Source: an uncultured Bacteroidota bacterium (GTDB lineage: Bacteria > Bacteroidota > Bacteroidia > Chitinophagales > Chitinophagaceae). Taken from it: a DNA stretch of 64,000 nucleotides. The translations under genes were made by a program, and so were the position numbers. This document shows positions 45,199 to 53,960 of the stretch, piece after piece; position 1 is the stretch's first letter, and each line of letters starts with the position of its first letter. The stretch is taken from assembly GCA_903906365.1 (NCBI GenBank), contig CAIVKC010000043.1, forward strand, positions 1-64,000, read 5' to 3'. The notes beneath the pieces are model-generated. The model did no database searches and was not told the DNA's origin. It saw nothing but the letters and a program-made list of their open reading frames with translations.

Positions 45199-47061
45199 AT
45201 GATAATTCTCGGGATATCTGCTTTCTACCATGATTCGGCAGCTGCTATTATCCGGGACGGCGAAATCATCGCCGCAGCGCAGGAAGAAAGATTTACCCGC
45301 ATCAAACACGATGCCTCTTTTCCCGATCAGGCGATCCGGTTTTGCCTGGATTTCGCCGGCTGCTCCCTGGCCGAACTGGACGGAATCGTGTTTTACGACA
45401 AGCCTTTTTTGAAATTCGAAAGATTGCTTGAGACTTATTACGCCTTTGCCCCCCGCGGGCTGATTTCCTTTATAACGGCGATGCCCGTGTGGATCAAGGA
45501 AAAACTCTTTTTGAAAAAGATCATTTACGACGCTTTAGGTAAAATCCAGAAAATAGATAAAAGGAACATACGCCTTCTTTTTACGGAGCATCATCTTTCC
45601 CATTCCGCCAGCGCCTTTTTCCCATCCCCTTTTCAAAAGGCGGCCATACTCACCATTGACGGGGTGGGGGAATGGGCAACGGCCTCCATCAGCCTGGGTG
45701 AGGCAAACCGGATTACGGTGCTCAAGGAGCTTCATTTCCCCCATTCCGTCGGACTGCTGTATTCGGCCTTTACCTATTACTGTGGATTTCGGGTCAATTC
45801 CGGAGAATACAAGCTCATGGGCCTGGCCCCTTACGGGGACCCCCGGGCCAAACAGACCCTGGATTTCATAGAGGCAATCAGGACCCGCCTTGTTGACATC
45901 AGCCAGGACGGGTCTGTCTTTCTGAACCAGGATTATTTCAACTATGCCACTTCCCTGAAAATGACCAATGATGACAGGTGGAAAGCGCTGTTCTCCCTGG
46001 GGCGCCGCGAGCCCGAGGAAGAAATCAGCCAGCCCTACTGCAATCTGGCCCTGGCCATACAGACGGTCACCGAAGAGATCGTGATCGGTATGGCCAGGGA
46101 GGCAAAAAGACTCACAAACGCTTCCTCCCTTTGCCTGGCTGGTGGCGTGGCGCTGAACTGTGTGGCCAATGGCCGGTTGCATGCCCTGAATCTGTTTGAT
46201 CATATATTTATTCAGCCGGCTGCCGGCGACGCCGGGGGAGCCCTGGGGGCAGCCCTGGCTGCTTATTATATTCGCTTTGGACAACCCAGGGAAAACCTAT
46301 CGGGTAAGGATTCCATGAAAGGCAGTTTTCTGGGCCCGGCTTTTAACGATGCGGAAGTGCGGTCCATGGCCGGGGATCATCAGGCCGTCTTTGACTATTA
46401 TGAATCGGAAACTGAGCTCAACGATGCGGTGGCCTCCCTGCTTGCCAAAGGAAAGATCGCCGGCTGGCACCAGGGCAGGATGGAGTTTGGGCCGCGGGCG
46501 TTGGGTGCCAGAAGCATACTGGCAGATGCAAGGGATCCCGGGATGCAGCAAAAGCTGAATCTGTCCATCAAATACCGCGAGAGTTTCAGGCCCTTTGCCC
46601 CGGCCGTACTGTCCGAAGACGTTTCGGCTTATTTTGATCTTTGCGAACCCTCACCCTATATGCTGCTGGTTAAAAAACTCCTCCCTGCCCGCCTGCACCA
46701 AAGGCCGGAGGACTTTAAGGGCCGGAGCCTGCCCGAAAAACTGCATATCTCCCGCAGTGACCTGCCGGCCATTACCCATGTGGACGATTCTGCACGCATC
46801 CAGACGGTGAGCCGGGATACCAACCCCCGGTTCTGGGGCCTGTTGCAGGCATTCAAGCGAATCACCGGCTATGGCCTGCTGGTCAATACCAGTTTCAATG
46901 TGCGGGGAGAACCGCTGGTCAACACCCCCGAGGATGCCTACCGCTGCTTCATGAACACGGAAATGGATTTTCTGGTAATCGGTAATTTTGTATTCGATAA
47001 AACCCGGCAGCCCGCCTGGCCGGAAAAGCGCCGGCTGACCGACACCTTCAAATTGGATTGA
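45199..47061 (+). CDS. Carbamoyltransferase (NodU/CmcH/SxtI family)
   Basis: A 620-residue O-carbamoyltransferase of the NodU/CmcH type, which carbamoylates hydroxyl groups using carbamoyl phosphate and ATP. The N-terminal kinase-like domain begins ILGISAFYHDSAAAII. The metal/nucleotide site is HHLSHSASAFF (His131, His132, His135). SGEYKLMGLAPYG, CLAGGVALNC and MEFGPRALGARSIL are further hallmarks, with the C-terminal carbamoyl-binding domain closing at VNTSFNVRGEPLV. Length is normal. Its stop overlaps the ATG of the SGNH gene, followed by DUF5989-type and SxtJ-type genes: the same set that surrounds sxtI in saxitoxin clusters. The acceptor here is unknown. Confidence 0.92.
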   Translation: MIILGISAFYHDSAAAIIRDGEIIAAAQEERFTRIKHDASFPDQAIRFCLDFAGCSLAELDGIVFYDKPFLKFERLLETYYAFAPRGLISFITAMPVWIKEKLFLKKIIYDALGKIQKIDKRNIRLLFTEHHLSHSASAFFPSPFQKAAILTIDGVGEWATASISLGEANRITVLKELHFPHSVGLLYSAFTYYCGFRVNSGEYKLMGLAPYGDPRAKQTLDFIEAIRTRLVDISQDGSVFLNQDYFNYATSLKMTNDDRWKALFSLGRREPEEEISQPYCNLALAIQTVTEEIVIGMAREAKRLTNASSLCLAGGVALNCVANGRLHALNLFDHIFIQPAAGDAGGALGAALAAYYIRFGQPRENLSGKDSMKGSFLGPAFNDAEVRSMAGDHQAVFDYYESETELNDAVASLLAKGKIAGWHQGRMEFGPRALGARSILADARDPGMQQKLNLSIKYRESFRPFAPAVLSEDVSAYFDLCEPSPYMLLVKKLLPARLHQRPEDFKGRSLPEKLHISRSDLPAITHVDDSARIQTVSRDTNPRFWGLLQAFKRITGYGLLVNTSFNVRGEPLVNTPEDAYRCFMNTEMDFLVIGNFVFDKTRQPAWPEKRRLTDTFKLD

Positions 47062-48209
47062 TGAAAAAAAGAGAACCGGGAATAAAAAGGAACAGGCTTT
47101 CCGGGAGGGCGGCCATTGCCTATTTTTTTTACCTGCTGGCAGTTGTTGTCATTGCGCTGGAAATCTTTTTGCGCATGTATAACCCGTTTTCCTTCCGCCA
47201 GAAGGGCGACCGTGTCCTGTTGCCGCGCAACAGGATCATGAAGTTTTCCAATGAGGCCATTCCCGTGCTGCCCCGCCAGATCATCCATACCAAAAATTCC
47301 ATGGGTTTCCGAGGTCCGGAAATGCCCCTTAAGTTTCCGCCGCTCCATTCGGTGATTGCCGTGGGAGGCAGCACGACGGAATGTTTTTACCTGGATGATT
47401 CCAGTTGCTGGACCGCCAAGCTGGCCCTCAGACTAAAAAAGAAATTCCCCGACAGCTGGGTCAATAACGCCGGATTTCAGGGGCATTCCACCTACGGACA
47501 TTTTATACTCATCAATGAATTCATCAAATACCTGCATCCCGGCTACATCCTGATGATGGTGGGCTGCAATGAGGTCAACCGTCATGATATTGGCAGGGAT
47601 GAATCACTCTCCAAAAAAAGCAGCCATAATTCCCCCTGGGGGTGGCTGAAACGAAACAGTGAAGTAGTTGAACTCCTGATCAACCTGCACCGGCTGCTGC
47701 TGGCCGAAAGGCTTCATGTCGTTGATCGTTATGTCGACCTGAAGACCCACCCCAATGGATTTTTGGTGCTTTCCCAGGCAACCCTGGACTCTCTGATCAG
47801 AACTGAACAACCGCTGGTGGACGCCTACCGCCAAAGGCTGGAAAGGATTGCCGACACCTGCCAGGCCAATCATATCCGGCTGGTGCTTATTACCCAGCCC
47901 AGTCTCTTTGGAAAAGGCAGGGACCCGGTCACCGGCTGCGATCTGGAGACCTATATCCTTTACCCAAATTACAATGGGCTGGCCTGGTGGAAGGTCCTGG
48001 AGATGTATAATACCGTCACCCGACAGCTGGCCGCATCCCGTCACCTGCCACTCATTGACCTGGCAGCAGCCATGCCCAAGAGCAGCCGTTATTTTTATGA
48101 TTTCTGCCATTTTACCCCGGAGGGCGCGGGCCTGGTCGGAGATATCATCGCAGCCGGACTCCAGGAAGACATGGATAAACAGCCCCCGGAATCAGGAAAA
48201 GGCTTCTGA
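47061..48209 (+). CDS. Membrane-anchored SGNH hydrolase, paralogue of 41924-43084
   Basis: A 382-residue protein with one N-terminal membrane span (about 17-36) and a periplasmic SGNH domain. VGGSTTEC gives Ser104, and YDFCHFT gives Asp347 and His350. In the third block the usual GxND reads GCNEVN, keeping the oxyanion Asn. It starts at the ATG that overlaps the carbamoyltransferase stop (TGATG), so both are translationally coupled; a TTG one codon upstream is less likely. It corresponds in position to the GDSL protein (sxtL) near sxtI in saxitoxin clusters, though the similarity is functional class rather than proved orthology. Confidence 0.82.
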   Translation: MKKREPGIKRNRLSGRAAIAYFFYLLAVVVIALEIFLRMYNPFSFRQKGDRVLLPRNRIMKFSNEAIPVLPRQIIHTKNSMGFRGPEMPLKFPPLHSVIAVGGSTTECFYLDDSSCWTAKLALRLKKKFPDSWVNNAGFQGHSTYGHFILINEFIKYLHPGYILMMVGCNEVNRHDIGRDESLSKKSSHNSPWGWLKRNSEVVELLINLHRLLLAERLHVVDRYVDLKTHPNGFLVLSQATLDSLIRTEQPLVDAYRQRLERIADTCQANHIRLVLITQPSLFGKGRDPVTGCDLETYILYPNYNGLAWWKVLEMYNTVTRQLAASRHLPLIDLAAAMPKSSRYFYDFCHFTPEGAGLVGDIIAAGLQEDMDKQPPESGKGF

Positions 48210-48344
48210 TGTTAACGGACCAGCTCCCTTCAGCTAAACGGGAAGGAGCGGGCAGGGATGCCTCAAAAATCCGCCCTGAATTCAGGAATGAGGGATTGAA
48301 GATTTATATTGCAGGTCAAATAGGTGTTTTTTAAACAGGTGTTT

Positions 48345-48494
48345 ATGGATTTTCTGAAGGATCTCTGGAATTTTCTGAAAGAAAGAAAGAAATGGTGGCT
48401 GGCGCCCCTGATCATCATTTTGCTGATTATCGGACTGTTGATTGTGCTGGGTGGATCTTCGGCCCTGGCTCCATTCATTTATACCCTTTTTTAA
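48345..48494 (+). CDS. Small membrane peptide of the DUF5989 type (SxtK-like)
   Basis: A 49-residue peptide: a basic amphipathic start (MDFLKDLWNFLKERKKWW), one membrane span (LAPLIIILLIIGLLIVLGG), and a short tail ending FIYTLF. This is the pattern of DUF5989 peptides, which accompany carbamoyltransferase and SxtJ-type genes in many bacteria; sxtK of the saxitoxin cluster is of this kind. It is easily missed because of its length. It lies 135 bp after the SGNH gene and only 5 bp before the SxtJ-like gene. Function unknown, but obligate co-occurrence suggests a part in the carbamoylation step. Confidence 0.75.
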   Translation: MDFLKDLWNFLKERKKWWLAPLIIILLIIGLLIVLGGSSALAPFIYTLF

Positions 48495-48499
48495 TTAAT

Positions 48500-48856
48500 A
48501 TGAGAAAAAAACACTGGGAGACCCTGCTGGTCATCACCGTATTTTTGCTCCTGCTGGGTAGGATGAAGCATTCCTGGAACTATGTATATGTTGCCCTGGC
48601 CCTGGCCGCGGCAGGTATCTGCTCCCGCTGGTTTCTGGAAAAACTGCACTATTGCTGGATGAAGCTCGCAGAAGCCCTGGGCTTCGTTTCCTCGAAAATC
48701 CTGCTGACCCTTGTCTTCGCGGGGGTGGTCATTCCGCTTTCCACCCTGGCCAAGTGGCGGGGCCGCCTGCATATCCGGCTTAAGGCCTCACCTGGCAGCT
48801 ATTATACCGAAAGGAACCATACCTATTCAAGCAAAGACTTTGAACACCCATGGTAA
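48500..48856 (+). CDS. SxtJ-family membrane protein
   Basis: A 118-residue protein with membrane spans at about residues 8-18, 24-42 and 62-84, and a short cytoplasmic tail ending FEHPW. The pattern KHWETLLVITVFLLLLG, WFLEKLHYCWMKLAEALG and ILLTLVFAGVVIPL fits the SxtJ family, named after the saxitoxin cluster and found next to carbamoyltransferases. A longer in-frame form from 48392 would overlap the DUF5989 gene and has no family support, so the ATG at 48500 is chosen. Its stop overlaps the next gene by 7 bp. Exact function unknown. Confidence 0.75.
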   Translation: MRKKHWETLLVITVFLLLLGRMKHSWNYVYVALALAAAGICSRWFLEKLHYCWMKLAEALGFVSSKILLTLVFAGVVIPLSTLAKWRGRLHIRLKASPGSYYTERNHTYSSKDFEHPW

Positions 48857-50385
48857 AACCCCTACCGGACAGCGGCACCCTGCCGGCAGCTTTGAGACTG
48901 GAGATGCGCTGTATTACCCTGGCCGCTCTGCTGGTTTTGTTCATCATAGCCGACCCTTCGAAGTATTACTTTCTCAATGACGATTTTGAACATATTCCCC
49001 TGGCCGCCGGAGGCCACTTTGTATTTGGAACCTTTATACGTCCGGTAACCGATGTGCTGCTTTGGATTGACCATGCCTTCTGGGACAAAAATCCGGTTGG
49101 ATACCACCTGACCTCCCTGCTGATTCACCTGGCCAACGCCTGGCTGGTCTACCGGCTGGCCCTGTCCTGGTTTGCCAGGTATGCTCCCGAGCAGGGACAG
49201 GTGCGGCTGAAGGCCTGGGCGGCAGGTCTGCTGTTTATGCTCTATGGGTTCCACGCCGAACCCCTGCTCTGGGTCATTTGCCGTTCAGGCTCCATCGGGA
49301 CCCTGTTTTTTCTGCTTTCCTGCCTTTGTTACATGGAGCGCAAAAGGGGCTGGATTTTTTTTGGCTGCTCCCTGCTTTTTTTCGGCCTGGGCCTGCTCAC
49401 CTATGAATCCACCTGGATATATCCGCTGACAGCCCTGTTTATTTCGGTAACGGATATCCGCAAAAAGGACAGCAGCCGAAACAGGGAGGCTCCCTATTTG
49501 ATCGCTACTTTCTTTTTTTTCGGCGCCTACCTGCTCTACCTGGTTTGGAGGATGGGCAATGTGGGCAATGATTATTCCATGCACAATATCATCCGCTTCA
49601 ACCCCGGGAGGTTGATTTATAATTACAACACGCTGCTGGGTCGCACGATGCTGCCTTATAGCGGCCGCTCCTGGATCTTTGTTTCCGCTTACGGGATCCT
49701 GCTGGCGGCCGGATCCTACTGGGCAGGCCGGCGCATCCTGCAGGGGAAGGCAGCCCCCTTTCTGCTGCTGCTGCTTGCCTGCCTGTTGGTGTCACCGCTT
49801 CCCGCCATTTCCCTGGGCATCAGCACCCATAACTCCGAATCAGAACGATATATTTACCTGCCATCGGTATTTTTTGTCCTCCTGGTCACCCAGGCCTGCG
49901 GCAGCCTGCTTCCCCGGATGCGGGGCTGGCTGGCTGTTACGATGGTACTGCTCATAGGGCATGGCTGCCTGCTCTGGCATAGCGCACAGGCCTACCGGAC
50001 CGCAGGAGGAATCATCCGGCAGTCCCTGTCCGCACTGCCGGCTTCCGGTGAAATCAGCACGCTGCATGTCATCGGCCTTCCCCTGCAATACCAGGGGGCC
50101 ATCATGTTTCGAACAGGCTTTAACGATGCCCTCCGCTGGATCGGCAGCGGGTGCCGCTATGAGCGCTTGGATACACTGGGTTCCTATACTTACCTTCGGG
50201 CCCCTGCGGCTTTTTCCATACAGCAGTATGGACCGCAGAAGGGTATGGAAGTACTCGGCGCTTCCTTTCATACCCGCCCGGAAGGCAGCTGGGATATTCT
50301 TTACCGGAATCTCCATTTTTCTTTTCAGCCGGGCAGGGACATGATCTTATTTTGGACAGACAGTTCGCTCATTAAAATCAAATAG
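48850..50385 (+). CDS. Polytopic membrane protein (PMT/GT39-like)
   Basis: A 511-residue protein with about 11 membrane spans. The first periplasmic loop has FLNDDFEHIPLAAGG, FIRPVTDVLL and NPVGYHLTSLLIHLANAWLVY, matching the DxE-type loop and the HLxNxxLV block of GT-C glycosyltransferases of the PMT/GT39 kind and their relatives. The C-terminal 90 residues are soluble. It starts inside the end of the sxtJ-like gene (7-bp overlap) and precedes the next SGNH gene by 8 bp. It could transfer a polyprenyl-linked sugar in the periplasm; donor and acceptor are unknown. Confidence 0.72.
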   Translation: MVKPLPDSGTLPAALRLEMRCITLAALLVLFIIADPSKYYFLNDDFEHIPLAAGGHFVFGTFIRPVTDVLLWIDHAFWDKNPVGYHLTSLLIHLANAWLVYRLALSWFARYAPEQGQVRLKAWAAGLLFMLYGFHAEPLLWVICRSGSIGTLFFLLSCLCYMERKRGWIFFGCSLLFFGLGLLTYESTWIYPLTALFISVTDIRKKDSSRNREAPYLIATFFFFGAYLLYLVWRMGNVGNDYSMHNIIRFNPGRLIYNYNTLLGRTMLPYSGRSWIFVSAYGILLAAGSYWAGRRILQGKAAPFLLLLLACLLVSPLPAISLGISTHNSESERYIYLPSVFFVLLVTQACGSLLPRMRGWLAVTMVLLIGHGCLLWHSAQAYRTAGGIIRQSLSALPASGEISTLHVIGLPLQYQGAIMFRTGFNDALRWIGSGCRYERLDTLGSYTYLRAPAAFSIQQYGPQKGMEVLGASFHTRPEGSWDILYRNLHFSFQPGRDMILFWTDSSLIKIK

Positions 50386-50393
50386 CACCTGCC

Positions 50394-51659
50394 ATGAGGT
50401 TCCTGAAAAAAATATTGATTGCCCTGGCCCTGGTTATTATACTGGCACTGCTGAAATGGTGGCCGGCCGGGCGCTATCCGGAGGCATTGGTTTTTACCGC
50501 CAACCTGGCGGGCTGCCTGCAGCTGCTGGTCCTTGCCTGGGCTGTGTGGACCGGCATCCTGGAAGGGATTATTCCCCTGCAGCCAACATCCGCCCGCCGG
50601 CTCTCCTGGGTCCTTTTTGTGGCCCTGACCCTGATGGGGGAAGCGGCCTGCGGCTGGTGGGTCCATCACCCCCGGTCGATTCCGTCCCCCCTGCGGGCCT
50701 CCTTCCGGTATTTCTATGATAATTACCAGCGGGATATATTGCAGTATAATCGGGGTATCTCCGCCTATGACAGCGGACTGTTCTACAGGATGAAACCCTG
50801 CAGCCAGGCCCTGTTTTCAAACATTGAGTTCTCCGACAGCATCCTCACGGATGCCCGGGGATTCCGGCAGCAGGATACTGCCGGGACTCCTGCCTACCGG
50901 ATCCTCTGTCTGGGGGATTCCTATACGCTGGGTTGGGGTGTGCCATACCGCCAAAGCTATCCGTTTCTTCTCTCTGCTTCAATTGGCCTGCCTGTGCTCA
51001 ACACCGGGATGTCTTCTTACGGCACCGCGCGCGAAGTGGCTTCTGTGCGAGGACTGCCCATGGACAGCGTTTCGGCGGTGGTGATTCAGTACTCCTACAA
51101 CGACCAGCCGGAAAACGACCGTTTCCGTGAAAACGGGTTTTCCCTGGTGGTCTCACCGCCCTCGGTATATGATTCTGCCTGCCGGAGCCTGCAGTGGAGC
51201 CGGTTCTATTTCCCGGGCAAATACCTGCTGACCATTTCTAAAATATTCCTGGGCCTGCAGCTGCATCATTGGCTGGAAAGCCGCCGGGGCAGCGCAGCGG
51301 GGATTCAGGACAGCAGCCTGGAAAAAAAATACAATGACATGGCGGAAGGATTTCTTGCCGTGGTTAAAAGAAGCGGATGGAATTTCAATAAATTACACCT
51401 GTATGTATTCGATGTCTGTGAGTATGAGTCTATGAACGACCTGTTTGCCCAGGCCCTGGAAAAAAAGTTGGCCCTGGAGGAAAACAGGGATTTTTTCAAA
51501 GAACACCTGCATGTGCTGCATCTGGCCGGCCGGCTGCAGCCGGCCGATTATTACATCCTGGACGGCCATGTCAGGGCTTCGGGACAACAAAAAATCGCTG
51601 CGATGCTCGACAGCTGCATGCAGATGGATGCATCTATGGCGGGCCACTCAAAACCCTAA
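50394..51659 (+). CDS. SGNH hydrolase with N-terminal membrane domain
   Basis: A 421-residue protein. Three membrane spans occupy about residues 5-95; then a periplasmic SGNH domain with LCLGDSYTLGWG (Ser176), NTGMSSYG, VVIQYSYNDQ and the Asp-His pair in ILDGHVRASG (Asp390, His392). The DSYTxG form is closer to AlgX/DHHW-type acyltransferase-esterases than to secreted lipases. It sits between two polytopic membrane proteins with gaps of 8 and 1 bp, so the three are co-translated. A role in acylating or deacylating the glycan handled by its neighbours is inference. Confidence 0.75.
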   Translation: MRFLKKILIALALVIILALLKWWPAGRYPEALVFTANLAGCLQLLVLAWAVWTGILEGIIPLQPTSARRLSWVLFVALTLMGEAACGWWVHHPRSIPSPLRASFRYFYDNYQRDILQYNRGISAYDSGLFYRMKPCSQALFSNIEFSDSILTDARGFRQQDTAGTPAYRILCLGDSYTLGWGVPYRQSYPFLLSASIGLPVLNTGMSSYGTAREVASVRGLPMDSVSAVVIQYSYNDQPENDRFRENGFSLVVSPPSVYDSACRSLQWSRFYFPGKYLLTISKIFLGLQLHHWLESRRGSAAGIQDSSLEKKYNDMAEGFLAVVKRSGWNFNKLHLYVFDVCEYESMNDLFAQALEKKLALEENRDFFKEHLHVLHLAGRLQPADYYILDGHVRASGQQKIAAMLDSCMQMDASMAGHSKP

Positions 51660-51660
51660 T

Positions 51661-53196
51661 ATGAAAAAACCCCTGGTTCATATTCTACTATTTGTATTTC
51701 CTTTCCTGCTGCTGGCCGGCCTGGGCATACTGAGTTTTTTCCAGCATCCCTACGGGGATGATTTTGCGGGACATTATTTCGTCGAGCGTTTTGGCATTTC
51801 CGGTTCCATCCGCCAATACCTGCAACATGGAACGGGCCGGTATTTCGGCATTCCCGTTTTTATCCTGATCTGTTCCAGCCGTTTCCTGCTGGACCATTAT
51901 TACCTGGTATTGCTGGGCTTCATGGGACTGACCTATGTCAATCTCTATGGCCTGCTCTGCTTTCTCTCCGGTCATTATTTAACCAACAGGCCCGCAGGGG
52001 CCCGGCTGCACTGGGCAACGGCCTTCCTGCTGTCAGGCCTGCTCTGCATCATCCCGGAAGTATCCTCTTTTTTTTTCTGGGTGACCTCGGACTGCATATT
52101 CCTGTTGTCCTTCAACCTGTTCCTTTGGTACCTGCGCAGCCTGCTTGATTTTATAGAACCCGCAAGGGGGGGGCGCTGGCAGGCTGTCCGCATGATTCAC
52201 CTGGCCTTTTGCGTATGCTGTCTTTGCGGCTGCGACGAAGTCACCCTGTATTATTCTTTTATCTGTGGCGTTGGTTTTGCCGGTTACCAATACCTTACAG
52301 CCAGGCCCAGGCGCCTTCCGGTTGCCCTGCTGGGGTTGGTCCTGCTTCAACTGGTCTGTATAGCGGGGGTGTTTTTATTGCCGGGAAACCAGGCCCGTGC
52401 CCAGCATTTTGCGGCCAAGCAGGCCCTTGTTTTTTCTTTGTACTCCGGAGGACACCAGATGGCACAGGTTTGTTATAGTGTATTTTCCAGCCCAATGACA
52501 TGGGTCCTGCTGACTCTGGCAGCCTGCGCCCCCGCCTTCATGAGGCCGGAGCTGCTGGAAAAACTCAAAACCCGCCGGGGGGCGCCGGCATGGGAACTGG
52601 CAGCCCTGCTGGGTTCGGTTTTTTTCTTTTATTTTTTCATACGGCATTTCGGGGGACGGTTCCTGCCTTTGTACGTCAGTAATATGATGGCAGCCTACCT
52701 GCTGTGCGGACTGGTGGTTATTGTCTTGTTGAACAGCCCCTCCATGGAATATGCCCTGCCCCTCAGGCAGCTTCTCCTTAGGGAATGGAGGGGGAGCCTG
52801 CTGGCCGGGGCAATCCTGGTGGTACTGGTCTTTTCCCCGCTGAGTGCCGGACTGCTGCAGAGCCTGGTGACCGCGCCGGTGCACAATGAGGTACTCAACC
52901 GGCATATTGAGGAAATCCGGGCAGCCCGGCAGGCGGGTCGGGGCATGGTGACTTTTTCAGGATACCAGCAGGACTGCCTGCAACTGATGGAAAAAAAATA
53001 CGGCATGAAAACGGCTGCCTTTGTCCGCAATGCCTTTCACTTTCCGCCCCGTTTCATTTATTTTATAGATGACAGCGTTTCGGTGCACATCGATTACAAG
53101 TACGCCGAGTACTATGGGATTGATTCGATCCGCACCGGTCAGGATATTCATACCCGGTGGCGCAATTCAGGCACGCCGTTTTGGAACCAGCCCTGA
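51661..53196 (+). CDS. Polytopic membrane protein (resembles DUF6056 family)
   Basis: A 511-residue protein with about 11 membrane spans. The first loop, HPYGDDFAGHYFVERFG, and then QHGTGRYFGIPVF, match a group of uncharacterised membrane proteins (DUF6056) that look like GT-C glycosyltransferases: an acidic DD pair in the first periplasmic loop. The C-terminal 100 residues are soluble and have ARQAGRGMVTFSGYQ. The ATG at 51661 is one base after the previous stop and begins the first membrane span; an upstream in-frame extension is out of character. It is probably part of the same assembly system as its two upstream neighbours. Confidence 0.7.
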   Translation: MKKPLVHILLFVFPFLLLAGLGILSFFQHPYGDDFAGHYFVERFGISGSIRQYLQHGTGRYFGIPVFILICSSRFLLDHYYLVLLGFMGLTYVNLYGLLCFLSGHYLTNRPAGARLHWATAFLLSGLLCIIPEVSSFFFWVTSDCIFLLSFNLFLWYLRSLLDFIEPARGGRWQAVRMIHLAFCVCCLCGCDEVTLYYSFICGVGFAGYQYLTARPRRLPVALLGLVLLQLVCIAGVFLLPGNQARAQHFAAKQALVFSLYSGGHQMAQVCYSVFSSPMTWVLLTLAACAPAFMRPELLEKLKTRRGAPAWELAALLGSVFFFYFFIRHFGGRFLPLYVSNMMAAYLLCGLVVIVLLNSPSMEYALPLRQLLLREWRGSLLAGAILVVLVFSPLSAGLLQSLVTAPVHNEVLNRHIEEIRAARQAGRGMVTFSGYQQDCLQLMEKKYGMKTAAFVRNAFHFPPRFIYFIDDSVSVHIDYKYAEYYGIDSIRTGQDIHTRWRNSGTPFWNQP

Positions 53197-53258
53197 CAAT
53201 CAGTCGAATAAATCCCCAATCCCGGCAGGCGATTGCCTATTTTTAGTTTTTTTGGACC

Positions 53259-53957
53259 ATGGAAAAAAAGGACAGAGACAATTTTGATGATTTTGCACGG
53301 GACTACCGCCAGCAGCACGCCGAAAATATCCGGATCACGGGGGCTGACAGCTATCATTTTGCCCGGGCCAAGGTCCTCCAGGTACGCCGGTTGGAAAGCG
53401 GGACACCCCTGTCCATCCTGGACCTGGGCTGCGGGGACGGGGTCGTCGACCTTTACCTGCGCGAGGCTTTCCCCTCCTCGGCCATCACCGGCATTGATGT
53501 CTCGGACAAAAGCATCCAGGTGGCCAGGGGGCTCGGACTGGAGCGGGTGGATTTTAGGGTCTACAACGGCAACGATATACCCTTTGGGCCGCAATCCTTT
53601 GACCTGGTTTTTTTGGGAGGCGTACTTCACCATGTGGAAGGCAGCCAGCAGCTAAGAATCCTCCAGGAAATATACCGCGTCCTGAAAAGCCAGGGAAGGC
53701 TTTATGTTTTTGAACACAATCCCTATAATCCGGCCACCCGTTACCTGGTAAAAACCTGTGTCTTTGACCGGCATGCCAGGCTGCTGAGGGCTTCCCGGGT
53801 GAGGCGGATGCTATCGGACTGCGGGTTTGGGGTCCGCATCACCCGCTATACCAGTTTTATACCCCTGCAGCCTTTTTTCAACTTCCTGCGAAAACTGGAA
53901 GACCACCTGGGATGGCTGCCAATGGGTGCCCAGTATTTTATCCAGGCCGTTAAATAA
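53259..53957 (+). CDS. SAM-dependent methyltransferase (class I)
   Basis: A 232-residue class I methyltransferase. Motif I is SILDLGCGDGVVDLYL (about residues 49-64), then GIDVSDKSI, the motif II region FDLVFLGGVLHHVEG, and YVFEHNPYNP. This is the UbiE/Methyltransf_11 group acting on small molecules or sugars. No membrane span, so it is cytosolic. It lies 62 bp after the last membrane gene of the cluster and its stop is 3 bp from the convergent GT2 gene. The substrate is not evident; the context suggests methylation of a glycan or lipid-linked intermediate. Confidence 0.82.
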   Translation: MEKKDRDNFDDFARDYRQQHAENIRITGADSYHFARAKVLQVRRLESGTPLSILDLGCGDGVVDLYLREAFPSSAITGIDVSDKSIQVARGLGLERVDFRVYNGNDIPFGPQSFDLVFLGGVLHHVEGSQQLRILQEIYRVLKSQGRLYVFEHNPYNPATRYLVKTCVFDRHARLLRASRVRRMLSDCGFGVRITRYTSFIPLQPFFNFLRKLEDHLGWLPMGAQYFIQAVK

Positions 53958-53960
53958 GTA

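Noticed and set aside
48392-48499. Longer N-terminus for the SxtJ-like protein
   Set aside because: It would overlap the DUF5989-type peptide in another frame and lacks family support; the ATG at 48500 is natural.
51445-51660. 72-codon N-terminal extension of the membrane protein at 51661
   Set aside because: The extension lies inside the upstream SGNH gene and has Trp/Arg/Cys-rich non-family sequence.
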